This document shows positions 36,737-47,867 of a stretch of 64,000 bases of DNA, one piece after another; positions within the stretch are counted from its first letter, which is position 1; every line of letters starts with the position of its first letter. The translations under genes and the position numbers were made by a program. Origin of the DNA: Peribacillus frigoritolerans (lineage in GTDB: Bacteria; Bacillota; Bacilli; Bacillales; DSM-1321); NCBI GenBank assembly GCA_030562215.1, contig JAUPFL010000001.1, positions 1,786,501 to 1,850,500 on the forward strand. The letters are read 5' to 3'. The notes below the pieces were generated by a model. The model did not search any database and was not told the origin of the DNA. It saw only the letters and a program-made list of their open reading frames with translations.

Positions 36737-37534
36737 ATGCCAAACATAACAAAAATAACAACCCAAAAGAAACGTAAAGATCGTTATAACATCTTCGTTG
36801 ACGAAAAATATTCCTTCAGTGTAGACGAAGAAGTGCTATTGAAATTTCATTTGAAAAAGGGTATGGAACTTGATGACCTGCTTTTGGCCGAAATACAATT
36901 CCATGATGAAATCCAAAAAGCATTTACCGATGCTCTTAATTATTTATCATACCGGATGCGCTCGGAATCGGAAATTCGCCTTTATTTAAGAAAGAAGGAA
37001 ACGGAAGAGCCGATCATTAAGGAAGCGATACATAAACTATACAGTTTTAACTATTTAGACGACCTTGAATTTTCCAAGGCTTACGTACGGACCCATGTAA
37101 ATGGAGGGAATAAAGGGCCCACCACCCTTAAGCTTGAGCTTAAGGAAAAAGGGGTGCAAGATAAGTTGATTGTCGAGGCATTGAAGGAGTACCCCTATGA
37201 TATTCAAATTGAACATGCCAGGAATCTCGCTGGAAAAGCGGTCAAAAAGGAAAAAAACATTTCCGAGCGAGCTTTAAGGCTGAAAGTTGAACAAACCTTG
37301 TTACGGAAAGGTTTCCCTAGAGATGTCATCCATGAAGCACTTGAAGGTGTGACGGTTGAAAAGGATGAGGATGAACAATGGGATTCCCTTTGCCACCATG
37401 CCGAAAAAATGCAACGCCGATATAAAAACCATGAAGGCTTTGAATATGAACAAAAAATGAAGCAGGCATTATACCGAAAAGGTTTTCCAATAGAATTGAT
37501 TGAGCGTTATCTTTCCAATCCAGATGATGATTAA
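36737..37534 (+). CDS. recX: Recombination regulator RecX
   Basis: 265 residues, intact; ATG 36737 with SD GTGGGGGTG. RecX repeats of three-helix units: ALNYLSYRMRSESEIRLYLRKKE, AIHKLYSFNYLDDLEFSKAYV, LRLKVEQTLLRKGFPRDVIHEAL, KMKQALYRKGFPIELIERYLS. The N-terminal KITTQKKRKDRYNIFVDEKYSFSVDEEVL is typical of Bacillus RecX. It modulates RecA filaments. Head of the recX-yfhH unit. Confidence 0.95.
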   Translation: MPNITKITTQKKRKDRYNIFVDEKYSFSVDEEVLLKFHLKKGMELDDLLLAEIQFHDEIQKAFTDALNYLSYRMRSESEIRLYLRKKETEEPIIKEAIHKLYSFNYLDDLEFSKAYVRTHVNGGNKGPTTLKLELKEKGVQDKLIVEALKEYPYDIQIEHARNLAGKAVKKEKNISERALRLKVEQTLLRKGFPRDVIHEALEGVTVEKDEDEQWDSLCHHAEKMQRRYKNHEGFEYEQKMKQALYRKGFPIELIERYLSNPDDD

Positions 37535-37609
37535 GTGCATCAATAGCCAAATCACAAAATTTTGTTTAATATAGAAGTAAATTAATATTTCATTTGAGGA
37601 GTCATATAT

Positions 37610-37920
37610 ATGAGCGACGTAAGATATAGCAAGATGTCTGCCTATGAACTACAACAGGAAATTGCAGCGTTGACTGAAAAAGCGAGAAAAGCAGAGCAAT
37701 TGGGAATGGTTAATGAATTTTCAGTATTGGAACGAAAAGTGACGATGGCCAAGGCTTATTTGTTAAATCCGGATGATTTCAAAAAGGTGAAATATATCAA
37801 ATTGACGGAGATCCCGGTGTCTATTTCAAAATTGATTATATGAATGGCGTATTCGCTTGGGGTTACCGCTTGGGTGGAAGCGGTAAGGAAGAAGCACTCC
37901 CGATTTCAATGCTGAAATAA
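37610..37920 (+). CDS. yfhH: YfhH, DUF1811 protein (frameshifted)
   Basis: 103 residues with one A restored in the A5 run near 37784. MSDVRYSKMSAYELQQEIAAL, KAYLLNPDDFKKGEIYQIDGDPGVYFKIDYMNGVFAWGYRLGG, ending KEEALPISMLK. The family is a helical hairpin followed by an SH3-like domain. Located directly after recX, as in B. subtilis. Function unknown. Confidence 0.9.
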
Positions 37921-37951
37921 AAAGGAACCGGGAAGTACCCGATTCCTTCTG
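37921..37951. terminator. Terminator between yfhH and sspK
   Basis: AAGGAACCGGG...CCCGATTCCTT hairpin lying between convergent genes. Confidence 0.65.
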
Positions 37952-37960
37952 ATGTACCTT

Positions 37961-38116
37961 TTAATTCGATCGCTCGTTTGAAGCTTTCATTCTTTCTTGA
38001 GGGTGTGTATTAATACTTCCATCTGCACGCTTTGAAGCATATCTTGCCTTTGCACGAGGCTCGCCTTGGAATTTATTATTGTTTTGGTTGGGGAATCCTT
38101 TTTGTTTATTTCGCAA
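37961..38116 (-). CDS. sspK: Small acid-soluble spore protein K
   Basis: 51 residues, TTG start at 38116 with SD GGAGGAG. Sequence [50 protein letters not shown]. It matches the minor SASP SspK (ASKRPNGETNTRPQERM in my recollection). Expected to be made in the forespore. Too short for usual ORF cut-offs, and opposite in strand to its neighbours, as in B. subtilis. Confidence 0.9.
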   Translation of the reverse strand: MRNKQKGFPNQNNNKFQGEPRAKARYASKRADGSINTHPQERMKASNERSN

Positions 38117-38229
38117 ATTTTTCTCCTCCAAGCATCAGATTAAAGAAAGAAGCGTTTCCGCTTACCACTAGTATGGGTATGGAACAGTATAGTTCATTCT
38201 GTAAAAATATTGGCAATGAGGTGGTTCTA

Positions 38230-38496
38230 ATGAATGATTACCATGAAAGATTAACCAAGATACTGCTTGAGAAAAATGAAAACATCACGTATGAGCAAGC
38301 TTTGACTTGGGTGGAATTATTATGGGAAGATTTCGAGGCGACCTATGCAAAGGCCGGGCATGAATATGCCGGAGAAGAAATGACATCACGCGTTGTAAGG
38401 ACCTGGATTGATAATTACGGAGAGCAATTCCACGAATTCATTGCAAAAAACCCTAAATATAAACAGTTATTAAATCAGCAGAATCGACTGCATTAA
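38230..38496 (+). CDS. yfhJ: YfhJ, WVELL-motif protein
   Basis: 88 residues from ATG 38230, SD ATGAGGTGG. The defining motif is TYEQALTWVELLWEDFEATYAKAG, followed by SRVVRTWIDNYGEQFHEFI. A longer in-frame extension upstream overlaps sspK on the other strand and has no similarity, so it was dropped. Function unknown; conserved Bacillus-specific gene. Confidence 0.88.
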   Translation: MNDYHERLTKILLEKNENITYEQALTWVELLWEDFEATYAKAGHEYAGEEMTSRVVRTWIDNYGEQFHEFIAKNPKYKQLLNQQNRLH

Positions 38497-38537
38497 AAAA
38501 GCTGATTCCAGAGGGGTCCCTGGAATCAGCTCTTTTT
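38496..38537. terminator. Bidirectional terminator yfhJ/yfhP
   Basis: AAAAAGCTGATTCCAG...CTGGAATCAGCTCTTTTT. Confidence 0.88.
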
Positions 38538-38544
38538 CAATATA

Positions 38545-39521
38545 TTACAAAATAATATTCAATTTCTTCTGCAGTTTCGCTTCGCTAAAGATCCAGCCGG
38601 TATAAGAATTCAAGATATTCAATTCGCTGTCTAAATGGACCACGGCCACAAACGGGTAATATCCATTGCTGCGGTATCTTAAATCGATGAAACGGACTTC
38701 ATAATATTCTTTTATCTGTTCGATTTCGAAGCGGTAAACCGGAGAAAAGGACAGAAAGGCTGCCAAGTTGATATCCTTCTTGGCGGCTTCGAGAATTTCA
38801 CTTTCAGGCAATGGCACTCGATCGAACGTATCAAGAATCTTCACATATCCATTATCGGCCCGTGCCACATAATAATTCTTTTCGGTAATCACTGCAATTT
38901 TCCAGCGGTGAAAACGCATGGTCGGTGATAATAGAATTTTCCTTGCTCCAGGAATTTGCTTTTTGACCACTTTTTTATAAAAGCTTGTTCCCTGAACCTG
39001 GAAATGTAATAAATGACGAGTATTCCATAAATGGAAAGAAATAAATAGCCTGGAGGAAATCCAAAGCCCCATAATATCAGTCCGGCAACATGTATTCCAA
39101 AAATGAACGGATCGAATGTATTGATGACCCCTAAAGCTACCCATTTTGATGAAATCGGCCTAAGAGCCTGGGTCCCATAAGCATTGAATATATCCACGAA
39201 TACGTGAAGGAATACGGCTAAAAAGGTCCAAAGCCAAAGATGAAGGTAATTTGCTTCAGGTATGATGGCGAAAATTGCTCCGCTGATAATCAAGGGCCAA
39301 AGTAAAACAGCGGGTATGGAATGCGTGATTCCACGGTGGTTACGTATATATACAGCGTTATTCCTTAATTTTAAAACGGTGTCAATGTCCGGAGCTTGTG
39401 ATCCCAATATCGTACCTGCTATGACTGCACTTGCAGTAACTGGGCTCTGCGCAATGACGGGATCTAATGTGGCAAGACCTCCAAGAGCAATTCCCATGAC
39501 AAAGTGAGTACCTGTATCCAA
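38545..39521 (-). CDS. yfhP: YfhP, membrane-bound metal-dependent hydrolase family (frameshifted)
   Basis: 325 residues with one A restored near 38967. N-terminal MDTGTHFVMGIALGGLAT and NHRGITHSIPAVLLWPLI carry the conserved His/Asp of the YdjM/DUF457 family, within four to five TM segments. The C-terminal third is soluble (RWKIAVITEKNYYVARADNGY, FRFEIEQ-like region, YRSNGYYPFVAVVHLDSEL). YfhP is known in B. subtilis as a repressor of yfhQ/csbB-type genes; I am less sure of that than of the family. Confidence 0.88.
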
Positions 39522-39728
39522 AAACTAACCTCCCTGCCACAATTTGAAAAAAATGGTCTTCTTTCATCATACCGTATTTATATATTAACCATCAAATGAA
39601 TATAATTTTGACTTATTTCAAGTGACCCGTTACAAATAAATGGATATGAACATGATATTAAAAAAAGAATGGCCTACTATAGGTATTCCCAATTTTGATA
39701 AGAGTGTAACATCTTTGGAGGAACTGAT

Positions 39729-40844
39729 GTGAAAGAAATAACGATCCCGACAATAGAAAAAATAAAAATCGATGAATTTCAAAAAGATTTGGTTTCCTGG
39801 TTTCTCGAAGAACAAAGAGAATTGCCATGGAGGGAAAATAAGGACCCGTACCGCGTTTGGGTTTCTGAAATAATGCTGCAGCAAACGAGAGTGGACACGG
39901 TGATTCCTTATTTCAACCGGTTTGTGGAATGGTTCCCGACACTCGAGGATTTTGCCAATGCCGATGAAGAGAAAATCCTAAAAGCTTGGGAAGGGCTGGG
40001 ATATTACTCGCGTGTAAGAAATCTGCATAGTGCCGTTCAGGAAGTGAAGGCATCCTACAATGGGATCGTACCGGATGATCCCGAGGAAATCTCAAATTGA
40101 AAGGTGTCGGCCCTTATACTGCGGGTGCAATTCTTAGTATCGCATACGGCAAGCCGGAGCCAGCCGTTGATGGAAACGTCATGCGTGTTTTATCAAGGAT
40201 ATTAATGATATATGAAGACATAGCAAAGCCGAAGACAAGAAAAACATTCGAAGCTGCCGTCAGAAAGCTGATCGATCATGAACATACTTCAGCCTTCAAT
40301 CAAGCCTTGATGGAACTTGGAGCATTAATCTGCACGCCAGGTAAGCCTGCTTGCCTATTATGCCCCGTTCAAAGTCATTGTCTAGCATTTGAAGCTGGGG
40401 TCCAGTCGGAATTACCGGTAAAAATCCAAAAGAAAAAACGCGGGATGTACCAATTGTAGCTGCCGTTTTAACGAATGAAAAAGGTGAATTTTTAATTCAC
40501 AAGCGATCTTCAGAAGGATTGCTTGCAAATCTTTGGGAGTACCCGAATTTCGAAAACCATTCAACCCTTTTGCATAAGAGGAATTCTTCGCGAGCCGGTT
40601 TCAGGAAATGTATGGCGTCAAACCGGAAATCACTGAATCACTTGTGAGAATTGAACATGTTTTCTCACATCTCGTTTGGAAAGTGGACACGTATATCGGA
40701 GTGGTCAAAGAAGCCATCAGTGAAGAGACATTAAGTGAACAGCAACTTAAGTGGGTGAGTGAAGCAGAGATGGAGCAGTTAGCATTTCCGGTTTCCCATC
40801 AAAAAATGATGAAGGCGTATAAAGAAAAAGAGTGTATTGAATAA
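39729..40844 (+). CDS. mutY: A/G-specific adenine DNA glycosylase MutY (frameshifted)
   Basis: 372 residues after restoring one base near 40097, 40437 and 40585. GTG start at 39729 with SD GGAGGAACTG. Glycosylase domain: [41 protein letters not shown], HhH motif [16 protein letters not shown], catalytic Asp in [14 protein letters not shown]. The 4Fe-4S cluster has spacing C-x6-C-x2-C-x5-C ([17 protein letters not shown]). A C-terminal NUDIX-like 8-oxoG-recognition domain follows ([45 protein letters not shown]). It removes A opposite 8-oxoG. Confidence 0.93.
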
Positions 40845-41026
40845 CGATTGTGGGTTCAATCATCATACTCATACATGGGGTGCGTATTGTAAATCCTTAG
40901 GAACAGGCAGGGGCATTTCAGAATGAAAAAGAATTCGGTAATGTAATTCTTAGGGGCAGCCCTGATTTGCCCAATGTCCATAACGTCTGATAATAAATAA
41001 AAAACGCGCTAGTGGTATTATGCTAA

Positions 41027-41062
41027 AAGAGGATATCCGCTAAGATATCCTCTTCCTTTTGT
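41027..41062. terminator. Terminator between mutY and yfhS
   Basis: AAGAGGATATC...GATATCCTCTT with TCCTTTTG tail. Confidence 0.75.
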
Positions 41063-41090
41063 TGATTTTCAAAGCCATATCCGTATAAAA

Positions 41091-41315
41091 TCAATCGTAA
41101 CTGGTTTGCGTTCCGTGGGTATAATCGGCTTCCTGCCTATTAAGTCCGCCTCTATTTTCAATTTCTTTGATGATTTCGCTATGGATAGTCTGTCCTTCTT
41201 GGTTTAAATAAGGTACCATTTGTTGAAGGGAGTGATGAAAATAGGCAAGTTCACCATTTTCCCAATCCGATTTTTTCATCATCGACAACTCAGTCATATC
41301 ACGTCCAACATACAT
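41091..41315 (-). CDS. yfhS: YfhS family protein
   Basis: 74 residues from ATG 41315 (SD AAGGAGTG, 8-nt spacing); the longer frame to 41402 overlaps the fabL promoter. MYVGRDMTELSMMKKSDWENGELAYFHHSL, then QQMVPYLNQEGQTIHSEIIKEIENRGG. Matches the short YfhS protein between mutY and fabL in B. subtilis. Function unknown. Confidence 0.82.
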   Translation of the reverse strand: MYVGRDMTELSMMKKSDWENGELAYFHHSLQQMVPYLNQEGQTIHSEIIKEIENRGGLNRQEADYTHGTQTSYD

Positions 41316-41341
41316 AACAGTAACACTCCTTAAAAAAATGA

Positions 41342-42132
<791 letters not shown>

Positions 42133-42213
42133 TGTAACTGGAAAAATTTAAATGATTTTTGTTGGATAGCACTCCTGGATAATGGTTATCTTATTATCGT
42201 GGAGGTGATATCA

Positions 42214-42489
42214 ATGGCTAAAAACATGAATAAATCACAAGCAGGTACTGACGTTCAACAAGTAAGACAACAAAACGCGCAATCTCAGCAAGGTCAAGGC
42301 CAATTCGGTACAGAATTCGCTTCTGAAACTAACGTTCAGGAAGTGAGACAACAAAACGCGCAATCTCAACAAAGAAAAGGCCAAGGTCAAGCACAAGGCC
42401 AATTCGGTACAGAGTTTGCTTCTGAAACTAACGTTCAAGAAGTGAAACAACAAAACCAAAAATCTCAAAGCAATAAAAACCAAGGCTAA
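42214..42489 (+). CDS. sspE: Gamma-type small acid-soluble spore protein
   Basis: 91 residues from ATG 42214 (SD GGAGGTGA). Gln/Asn-rich, with two near-identical blocks (QFGTEFASETNVQEV) separated by QQNAQSQQ-type spacers. TEFASET is the known GPR protease cleavage region in gamma SASPs. It serves as an amino-acid store in the spore. The neighbours fabL and ygaB are as in B. subtilis. A sigma-G promoter is expected, but I could not fix its elements confidently. Confidence 0.95.
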   Translation: MAKNMNKSQAGTDVQQVRQQNAQSQQGQGQFGTEFASETNVQEVRQQNAQSQQRKGQGQAQGQFGTEFASETNVQEVKQQNQKSQSNKNQG

Positions 42490-42498
42490 TTGCCGATG

Positions 42499-42531
42499 AA
42501 AAGCATCCTTCTTATGAAGGGTGCTTTTTTT
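42499..42531 (+). terminator. Terminator of sspE
   Basis: AAAAGCATCCTT...AAGGGTGCTTTTTTT. Confidence 0.9.
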
Positions 42532-42647
42532 GCCTTTCATTGGATTCGACAAATGTTTCGTTGTGTTTACATTTTATGTCAAAGGAGAAAGCTGATAAAA
42601 ATAGAATATACATACTATAGAAAAATACAGATTAGGAAGGTGCATTC

Positions 42648-42902
42648 ATGGAGGAATTTAACCGGCTTATAAACAACCAGTTGAAAACGATGGATAAGCT
42701 TTTACTTTTACAATCCGAAATCGAAAGATGCCAAGATATAGAGAAGCAGCTCCTTGCCCTTGAAGAGGAGAGTGAAGCGGTCACCATTCAGGAAGAGATT
42801 CAACTTAAAAAGCAGGAATTGAAAAGTATCCATGATATGTTCGAAAAGCAAACGGAAGAAGTCATCCGTTATTTTCAGCAAGGACAGGCAGCCATACGAT
42901 AA
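42648..42902 (+). CDS. ygaB: YgaB family protein
   Basis: 84 residues, ATG 42648, SD TAGGAAGGTG. Predicted to be one long coiled coil (LINNQLKTMDKLLLLQSEIERCQDIEKQLLALEEES, IQLKKQELKSIHDMFEKQTEEVIRYFQQGQ). Position and size match YgaB. Function unknown. Confidence 0.85.
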   Translation: MEEFNRLINNQLKTMDKLLLLQSEIERCQDIEKQLLALEEESEAVTIQEEIQLKKQELKSIHDMFEKQTEEVIRYFQQGQAAIR

Positions 42903-43135
42903 ATAACCGGCTAATTTCTTAGATGAAATGGGTGGATGGTCAGACTTTTTCGACTTATTTACACATTTTCACTGGGAGATTAGCCACTTTTGTTTTAAAT
43001 TTATGAATAAATCGCTATAATATAGGAATATAGGGTAAATGGAAAAAAGTATATATTTTAAATACACACAACAACTGCAAACGGAATAGGGCACAGTACG
43101 CTGTCAGGGTGTCTATAGAAAGTAGGGAGAGATAA

Positions 43136-43666
43136 ATGGGGATTGTTCCTGCCGAAGGAGGAAAAATCCAAATCCATAGCTATAAACATAATGGACATAT
43201 CCATCGTATCTGGGAAGAGACAACCGTTTTAAAAGGGACCCAAAATCTGGTGATAGCAGCGAATGACCGTACTATGGTAACGGAATCAGATGGAAGGACC
43301 TGGATTACGAGAGAGCCGGCGATTTGCTATTTTCATTCAAAGTATTGGTTTAATGTTATTGGTATGTTGAGAGAGGACGGGGTTTATTATTATTGCAATA
43401 TCAGTTCGCCGTTCACATACGATTCGGGAGCATTGAAATACATTGATTATGACCTGGACATTAAAGTATTCCCAGATATGACGTTTAATTTGCTGGATGA
43501 GGATGAATATGAAAGGCATCGGAAAGAAATGAATTACCCGGATGCCATCGATTCAATATTGAAACAGAACGTAGACTATTTGATTTATATGATACGCCAG
43601 CGAAAAGGACCATTCTCCGCAGAGTTTATTGATAGTTGGTATGAACGCTTTTTAACCTATCGATGA
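43136..43666 (+). CDS. ntdP: Nucleoside tri-/diphosphatase NtdP (YgaC)
   Basis: 176 residues, intact; ATG 43136 with SD GTAGGGAGA. DUF402 beta-barrel: [87 protein letters not shown]. The Y-I-D-Y-D-L-D motif holds the metal-binding acidic residues of the family. Orthologues hydrolyse NTPs and NDPs. Conserved position next to ygaB and ygaD. Confidence 0.93.
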   Translation: MGIVPAEGGKIQIHSYKHNGHIHRIWEETTVLKGTQNLVIAANDRTMVTESDGRTWITREPAICYFHSKYWFNVIGMLREDGVYYYCNISSPFTYDSGALKYIDYDLDIKVFPDMTFNLLDEDEYERHRKEMNYPDAIDSILKQNVDYLIYMIRQRKGPFSAEFIDSWYERFLTYR

Positions 43667-43670
43667 TAGA

Positions 43671-43701
43671 AAAGGCCTGCTGCATAATTGGCAGGCTTTT
43701 T
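43671..43701 (+). terminator. Terminator of ntdP
   Basis: AAAGGCCTGC...GGCAGGCTTTTT hairpin with T-tract. Confidence 0.8.
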
Positions 43702-43908
43702 CATTGTGTATCGTAACTACACGACTGATTCAATCTTTCAAGAATGCAGGAACCATTAAACCTCCTACAAATGTTTATGAAAGTAATCCTTTTGATAGTT
43801 AATTATCGAAAAAGAAAATATAATTGAATAGTGCATATAAGATTCCCAATTGACTGCTATGGACTTTTTTAGCATTTGGAATTATTGATTAAGAAAAGGA
43901 GGAATTCC

Positions 43909-45656
43909 GTGGGGAGCATTAAGAGATATTTGCAATTCGTCAAACCATATAAATGGCAGATAATCGGGACGGTACTGATTGGATTGCTAAAGTTCGCGAT
44001 TCCGCTTTTGCTTCCATTGCTCAGTAAGTATATAGTGGATGACATCATCGGAAACGGTGACCTGTCCAAAGCCGTGAAGTCCGAACGCCTTTTATGGGCA
44101 ATGGCCATCATGATATTCATTTTCGTTGCAGTCAGGCCGCCGATTGAGTATTACCGTCAATATTTCGCTCAATGGACCGGAACGAAAATCTTATATGATA
44201 TTCGTAATGATTTATTCACTCATATACAGAAACTGAGTTTTAAATATTATTCCAATACAAGGGTGGGCGAAGTCATTTCGAGGATGATCACGGATGTGGA
44301 ACAAACGAAGAACTTTGTCATCACGGGTCTGATGAACCTTTGGCTCGATATCGCAACGATCATCATAGTGATAGTCATCATGTTTACAATGGACGTTAAG
44401 TTAACCATTGTATCCATCATCATGCTTCCATTTTACGCATTTTCGATTAAGCATTTCTTTGGCAAGCTGAGAACCTATACAAGGATTCGGTCCCAAGCGT
44501 TAGCGGATGTACAGAGTCACCTTCATGAACGGGTTTCAGGGATGTCAGTCATCAAAAGCTTTGCGATTGAAGACAGGGAACAGGTATTGTTTGCAAAGCA
44601 GAACAAGAATTTCCTCGATAAGGCCCTAAAGCATACGAGCTGGAATGCCAAGTCATTTGCTGTCGTGAATACAATCACGGATATTGCCCCCTGCTCGTGA
44701 TAGGATTTGCCGGTTATCAGGTCATTCATGAACAATTGTCACTGGGCACCATGGTTGCTTTCGTCGGTTTCATTGATCGGCTATATAACCCCCTCAGACG
44801 TTTAGTTAACTCTTCGACGACAATGACCCAGACATTGGCGTCCATGGACAGGGTTTTTGAGTTTGTGGATGAGAAGTATGATATCGATGACGAACCAGGG
44901 GCGAAAGAGCTGAAGCATGTGGATGGCCGAATAACGTTTCAGGATGTATCGTTTGCTTACGACGAGAAAGAGGCACCCGTTTTAAAACATATAAACTTGG
45001 ATGTTAAACCAGGGGAAACCATTGCACTTGTCGGGATGAGCGGCGGCGGGAAATCCTCGATCGTCAGTTTGATTTCCCGTTTCTATGATGTGACGGAGGG
45101 AAGGGTATTATTGGATGGGATGGATATCCGTAAATATCAAGTCCGCAGCCTAAGAGATAAAATAGGAATGGTTCTACAGGATAATATCTTATTTAGTGAA
45201 TCGGTTAAGGCCAACATTCTTATGGGACGACCTGATGCAAGTGATGAAGAAGTATTTGAAGCGGCAAAGGCGGCGAATGCTCATGACTTCATCATGAGTC
45301 TAAAAGAAGGATATGAAACGAAAGTCGGGGAGCGGGGAGTAAAATTATCCGGTGGCCAAAAGCAACGGGTGGCCATTGCGAGGGTATTTTTGAAAAACCC
45401 TCCAATCCTCGTTCTCGACGAAGCCACCTCCGCATTGGATTTGGAAAGTGAACACTATATCCAGGAGGCGCTGGACATTTTGGCGAAAAACCGGACCACG
45501 ATCATCGTGGCCCATCGGTTATCAACCATCACGCATGCCGATCGGATCATTCATATCGATAATGGGGAAATTACGGAAATGGGAACACACGAAGAACTTA
45601 TGAAAAAGCAAGGGCATTATTACAACCTATTTCAAGTACAACAATTGGATTCTTAA
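43909..45656 (+). CDS. ygaD: ABC exporter YgaD, fused TM-ATPase half-transporter (frameshifted)
   Basis: 582 residues with one C restored at the C5 run 44687-44691. Start GTG 43909 has SD AAAGGAGG and gives [15 protein letters not shown], as in YgaD. Six-TM type-I exporter domain ([52 protein letters not shown]), then ATPase: Walker [10 protein letters not shown], signature [12 protein letters not shown], Walker [14 protein letters not shown]-loop AHRLST. Lipid/drug exporter family (MsbA-like); substrate unknown. Confidence 0.92.
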
Positions 45657-45677
45657 GGAGAAAAGGCAATACAAGTT

Positions 45678-45721
45678 AAAAAAAGAAGACCATTCCGCTA
45701 ACGGGAATGGTCTTCTTTTTT
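45678..45721. terminator. Bidirectional terminator after ygaD
   Basis: AAAAAAAGAAGACCATTCC...GGAATGGTCTTCTTTTTT around a short loop. Confidence 0.9.
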
Positions 45722-45748
45722 ATTCTGATACGAACTGGTGCATGAACG

Positions 45749-46668
45749 TTATGAAATCCTTTTTTCATGCAGCGTTTTTTTTCTGTCAGGAAGGAATTGA
45801 GGCAGATGCTTTATTCCCTCAGGCAAGGCGATGCCGACGATGATCAAGCACATCCCGATCCATTGCAGTGACGTAACCTGTTCATTCAAGAAGATGACGG
45901 AAACGACCATTGCTGAAGGCAGTTCCGCAGCACAAAGAATCGTTCCAAGCCCGACCCCACTTTCGGCAAACTGACAGCAAAGAAAAAGAAAGGGACTAAA
46001 ACACCCAAAGTGCCGAGGAGCAGACCGTAGTACCATAGGTTCGTTTGGACAAGGTCCGTCACAAGCGTGACGGGGTTAGTCGTGAATACAGCAGTCAGCA
46101 TACCACCCGTTGCAATGAAAAATAGCCGTTTCATTGAAGATTCCCCAACTGCGAATTGAGAGTTGCAGTACATATACAGCGCAAAAAGCAACGCAGACAG
46201 TAGTCCGAACGATACGCCTTTTAGGCTTAGACCAGATAGAGGCTGACCAAAGATCGCCCCTGCCAATAATGTACCGATGAAAAGAACGAAAATGGCAATG
46301 AGTTTATTTTTATCCGGGCGTCTTTTATTTAAGAAGCTTTCTATAAGGACGCCTATCCAGGTAAATTGAAATAAAAAGACAACGGCAATCGAAGCGGGAA
46401 GCTCGGATACGGAAACGGCATATGCCTTTCCGACGAAAGTGGACATCATTCCCGTGATTAAAAGTAATCCGGCACTCTTCCATGAAACTTTATATTTAAA
46501 CGAAAAAAGAAATAAAACGGAGACAATCAGCCAACCGACAAGATATTGACTGCCGACCAGTTCTCCAGAAGAATGGCCATCCATGAATCCAAACTTCATC
46601 ATGGTGGATAAAGTGCCGTATGAGATCGAACCGATTAAGACCATTATGGAATACTTCAAAAGTTGCAT
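45749..46668 (-). CDS. EamA-family (DMT) transporter (frameshifted)
   Basis: 306 residues from ATG 46668 (SD AGGGGGGA), one G restored near 45954. Ten TM segments in two EamA repeats; landmarks GMMSTFVGKAYAVSVSELPASIAVVFLFQFTWIGVLIE in repeat one and GSGLGTILCAAELPSAMVVSVIFLNEQVTSLQWIGMCLIIVGI in repeat two, the latter being the typical EamA end. Likely metabolite or drug exporter; substrate unknown. Accessory gene not part of the conserved yga order. Confidence 0.85.
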
Positions 46669-46916
46669 GTTTTTCCCCCTATAAAAATAAAAATCGCCAC
46701 CTGCCAAAACGGCAAGTGACGAACGAAAAAAAGGAAATCCTTTTAAAATTCCGTCTCTCAACAAAAGCTGAGTTTAAAAAAATGTATGTGTTGCATTACC
46801 TTAGCTTAAGGTCTTTGTGAATATTTGTCAACCAGAAAAATAAGTTATGGTTGGGGTCTAACTTTAAGCCGAGGCAGTGGGAGAGGTCGGAAATATTCCT
46901 TTCTGCATAGTAATTG

Positions 46917-46951
46917 AAAACCCCCAAAGAGGCGAATATGCCAATTGGGGG
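46917..46951 (-). terminator. Terminator of the flavodoxin-region operon
   Basis: On the minus strand, CCCCCAATTGG...TTTGGGGG followed by TTTT. It lies just downstream of the small anchored protein gene. Confidence 0.7.
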
Positions 46952-46958
46952 ATGGGCT

Positions 46959-47305
46959 TCAATCGCCATTTTGCTGGAAGTCTTCCAATGTACCACGGTA
47001 TTCCGCGTCTTTCATTTTGCGAAGATTAGGCTTTTTTCTGAAGCTGGCTCATCATTTGGCTTTTGTTTGTGAAGCTTGGAAAGTGCCATACGATAATCCT
47101 GATCTTTCATTTTCAGTTCATCATTGTCTGTTGGGGAGATGATTTCGGTAACGGAATCATCAGCCGAAGAGAAAGCGGACTCTTCAAGCGGGTCCTCTTC
47201 CTCGACAGCCCGCGGCTTACCTTCAGGTGATAAGGCTTTGATATTGTATGTGATCAAGCCCGTAACCGCTAATATGGCAACGATGATAATTAGAATTATG
47301 CCCAT
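46959..47305 (-). CDS. Small single-TM anchored protein (frameshifted)
   Basis: 115 residues with one A restored in the A6 run near 47034. N-terminal TM MGIILIIIVAILAVTGLITYNIK, then an acidic, disordered linker (AVEEEDPLEESAFSSADDSVTE) and a charged C-terminus (KMKDQDYRMALSKLHKQK, RKMKDAEYRGTLEDFQQNGD) in which MKDxxYR occurs twice. Function unknown. It is 13 bp downstream of the flavodoxin-type gene, probably in the same transcript. Confidence 0.65.
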
Positions 47306-47318
47306 TGAATCATGCCTC

Positions 47319-47849
47319 CTAGAGCTCGTTTATGAATGAACGGGTGACATAGGCTACCCGTTTTCCTAATGCTTCTCCAAGCTGCAAGTCATTTTGGGTG
47401 ATGTTGTCATCCACACCGGGCGGACAGCTTATCCCCACTCCATAGTAGGAACCATATAAGGCGTTTTCCGGGACAGTGCCGGGCAAACCGACAATGATCA
47501 TGCCTTGATGAAGCATAGGGGTGATTAAGTTCAGCATGGTAGCCTCGAGTCCGCCATGTACGGTGGCCGTTGTACAGAACACAGCACCCACTTTATTGAT
47601 CAGGGCACCTTCCGCCCATAGATAACCAAGTTTATCAATCCATGTTTTCAAACTCGAACTGATGGTGCCGAAATGACCGGGACAGCCCCAAATGATGGCA
47701 TCCATTTCCTGAAGCTTATAAACATCCGCCTCGTTTACATGGTCAATGAGAACCTCAGCGCCAGGGACCGCAGCGGCTCCCTGGGCAATTGATTCGGCAA
47801 GTGCTTTCGTATGGTTACCTTCACTGTCGTAAACAACATAAATCTTCAT
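47319..47849 (-). CDS. WrbA/flavodoxin-family NAD(P)H quinone oxidoreductase
   Basis: 176 residues, intact; ATG 47849 with SD GGGGGA. Flavodoxin-fold with [23 protein letters not shown] as FMN phosphate loop, [25 protein letters not shown] and [35 protein letters not shown] as the WrbA-type FMN and quinone site segments. Possible role in two-electron reduction of quinones. Eighteen bases after the efflux pump gene, so likely co-regulated by MarR. Confidence 0.85.
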   Translation of the reverse strand: MKIYVVYDSEGNHTKALAESIAQGAAAVPGAEVLIDHVNEADVYKLQEMDAIIWGCPGHFGTISSSLKTWIDKLGYLWAEGALINKVGAVFCTTATVHGGLEATMLNLITPMLHQGMIIVGLPGTVPENALYGSYYGVGISCPPGVDDNITQNDLQLGEALGKRVAYVTRSFINEL

Positions 47850-47867
47850 TTTTATTCCCCCATTTAA

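Noticed and set aside
38032-38229. 5' extension of the YfhJ reading frame
   Set aside because: It runs antisense through sspK, which has clear SASP sequence and its own SD; YfhJ homology begins at ATG 38230.
40845-41026. Possible small gene after mutY
   Set aside because: Short frames only, no SD-start combination and no protein-like composition; only the terminator is supported.
46796-46996. 66-codon ORF on the minus strand
   Set aside because: It is out of frame with the true C-terminal coding sense (KMKDAEYRGTLEDFQQ) of the small anchored protein and covers that gene's terminator.
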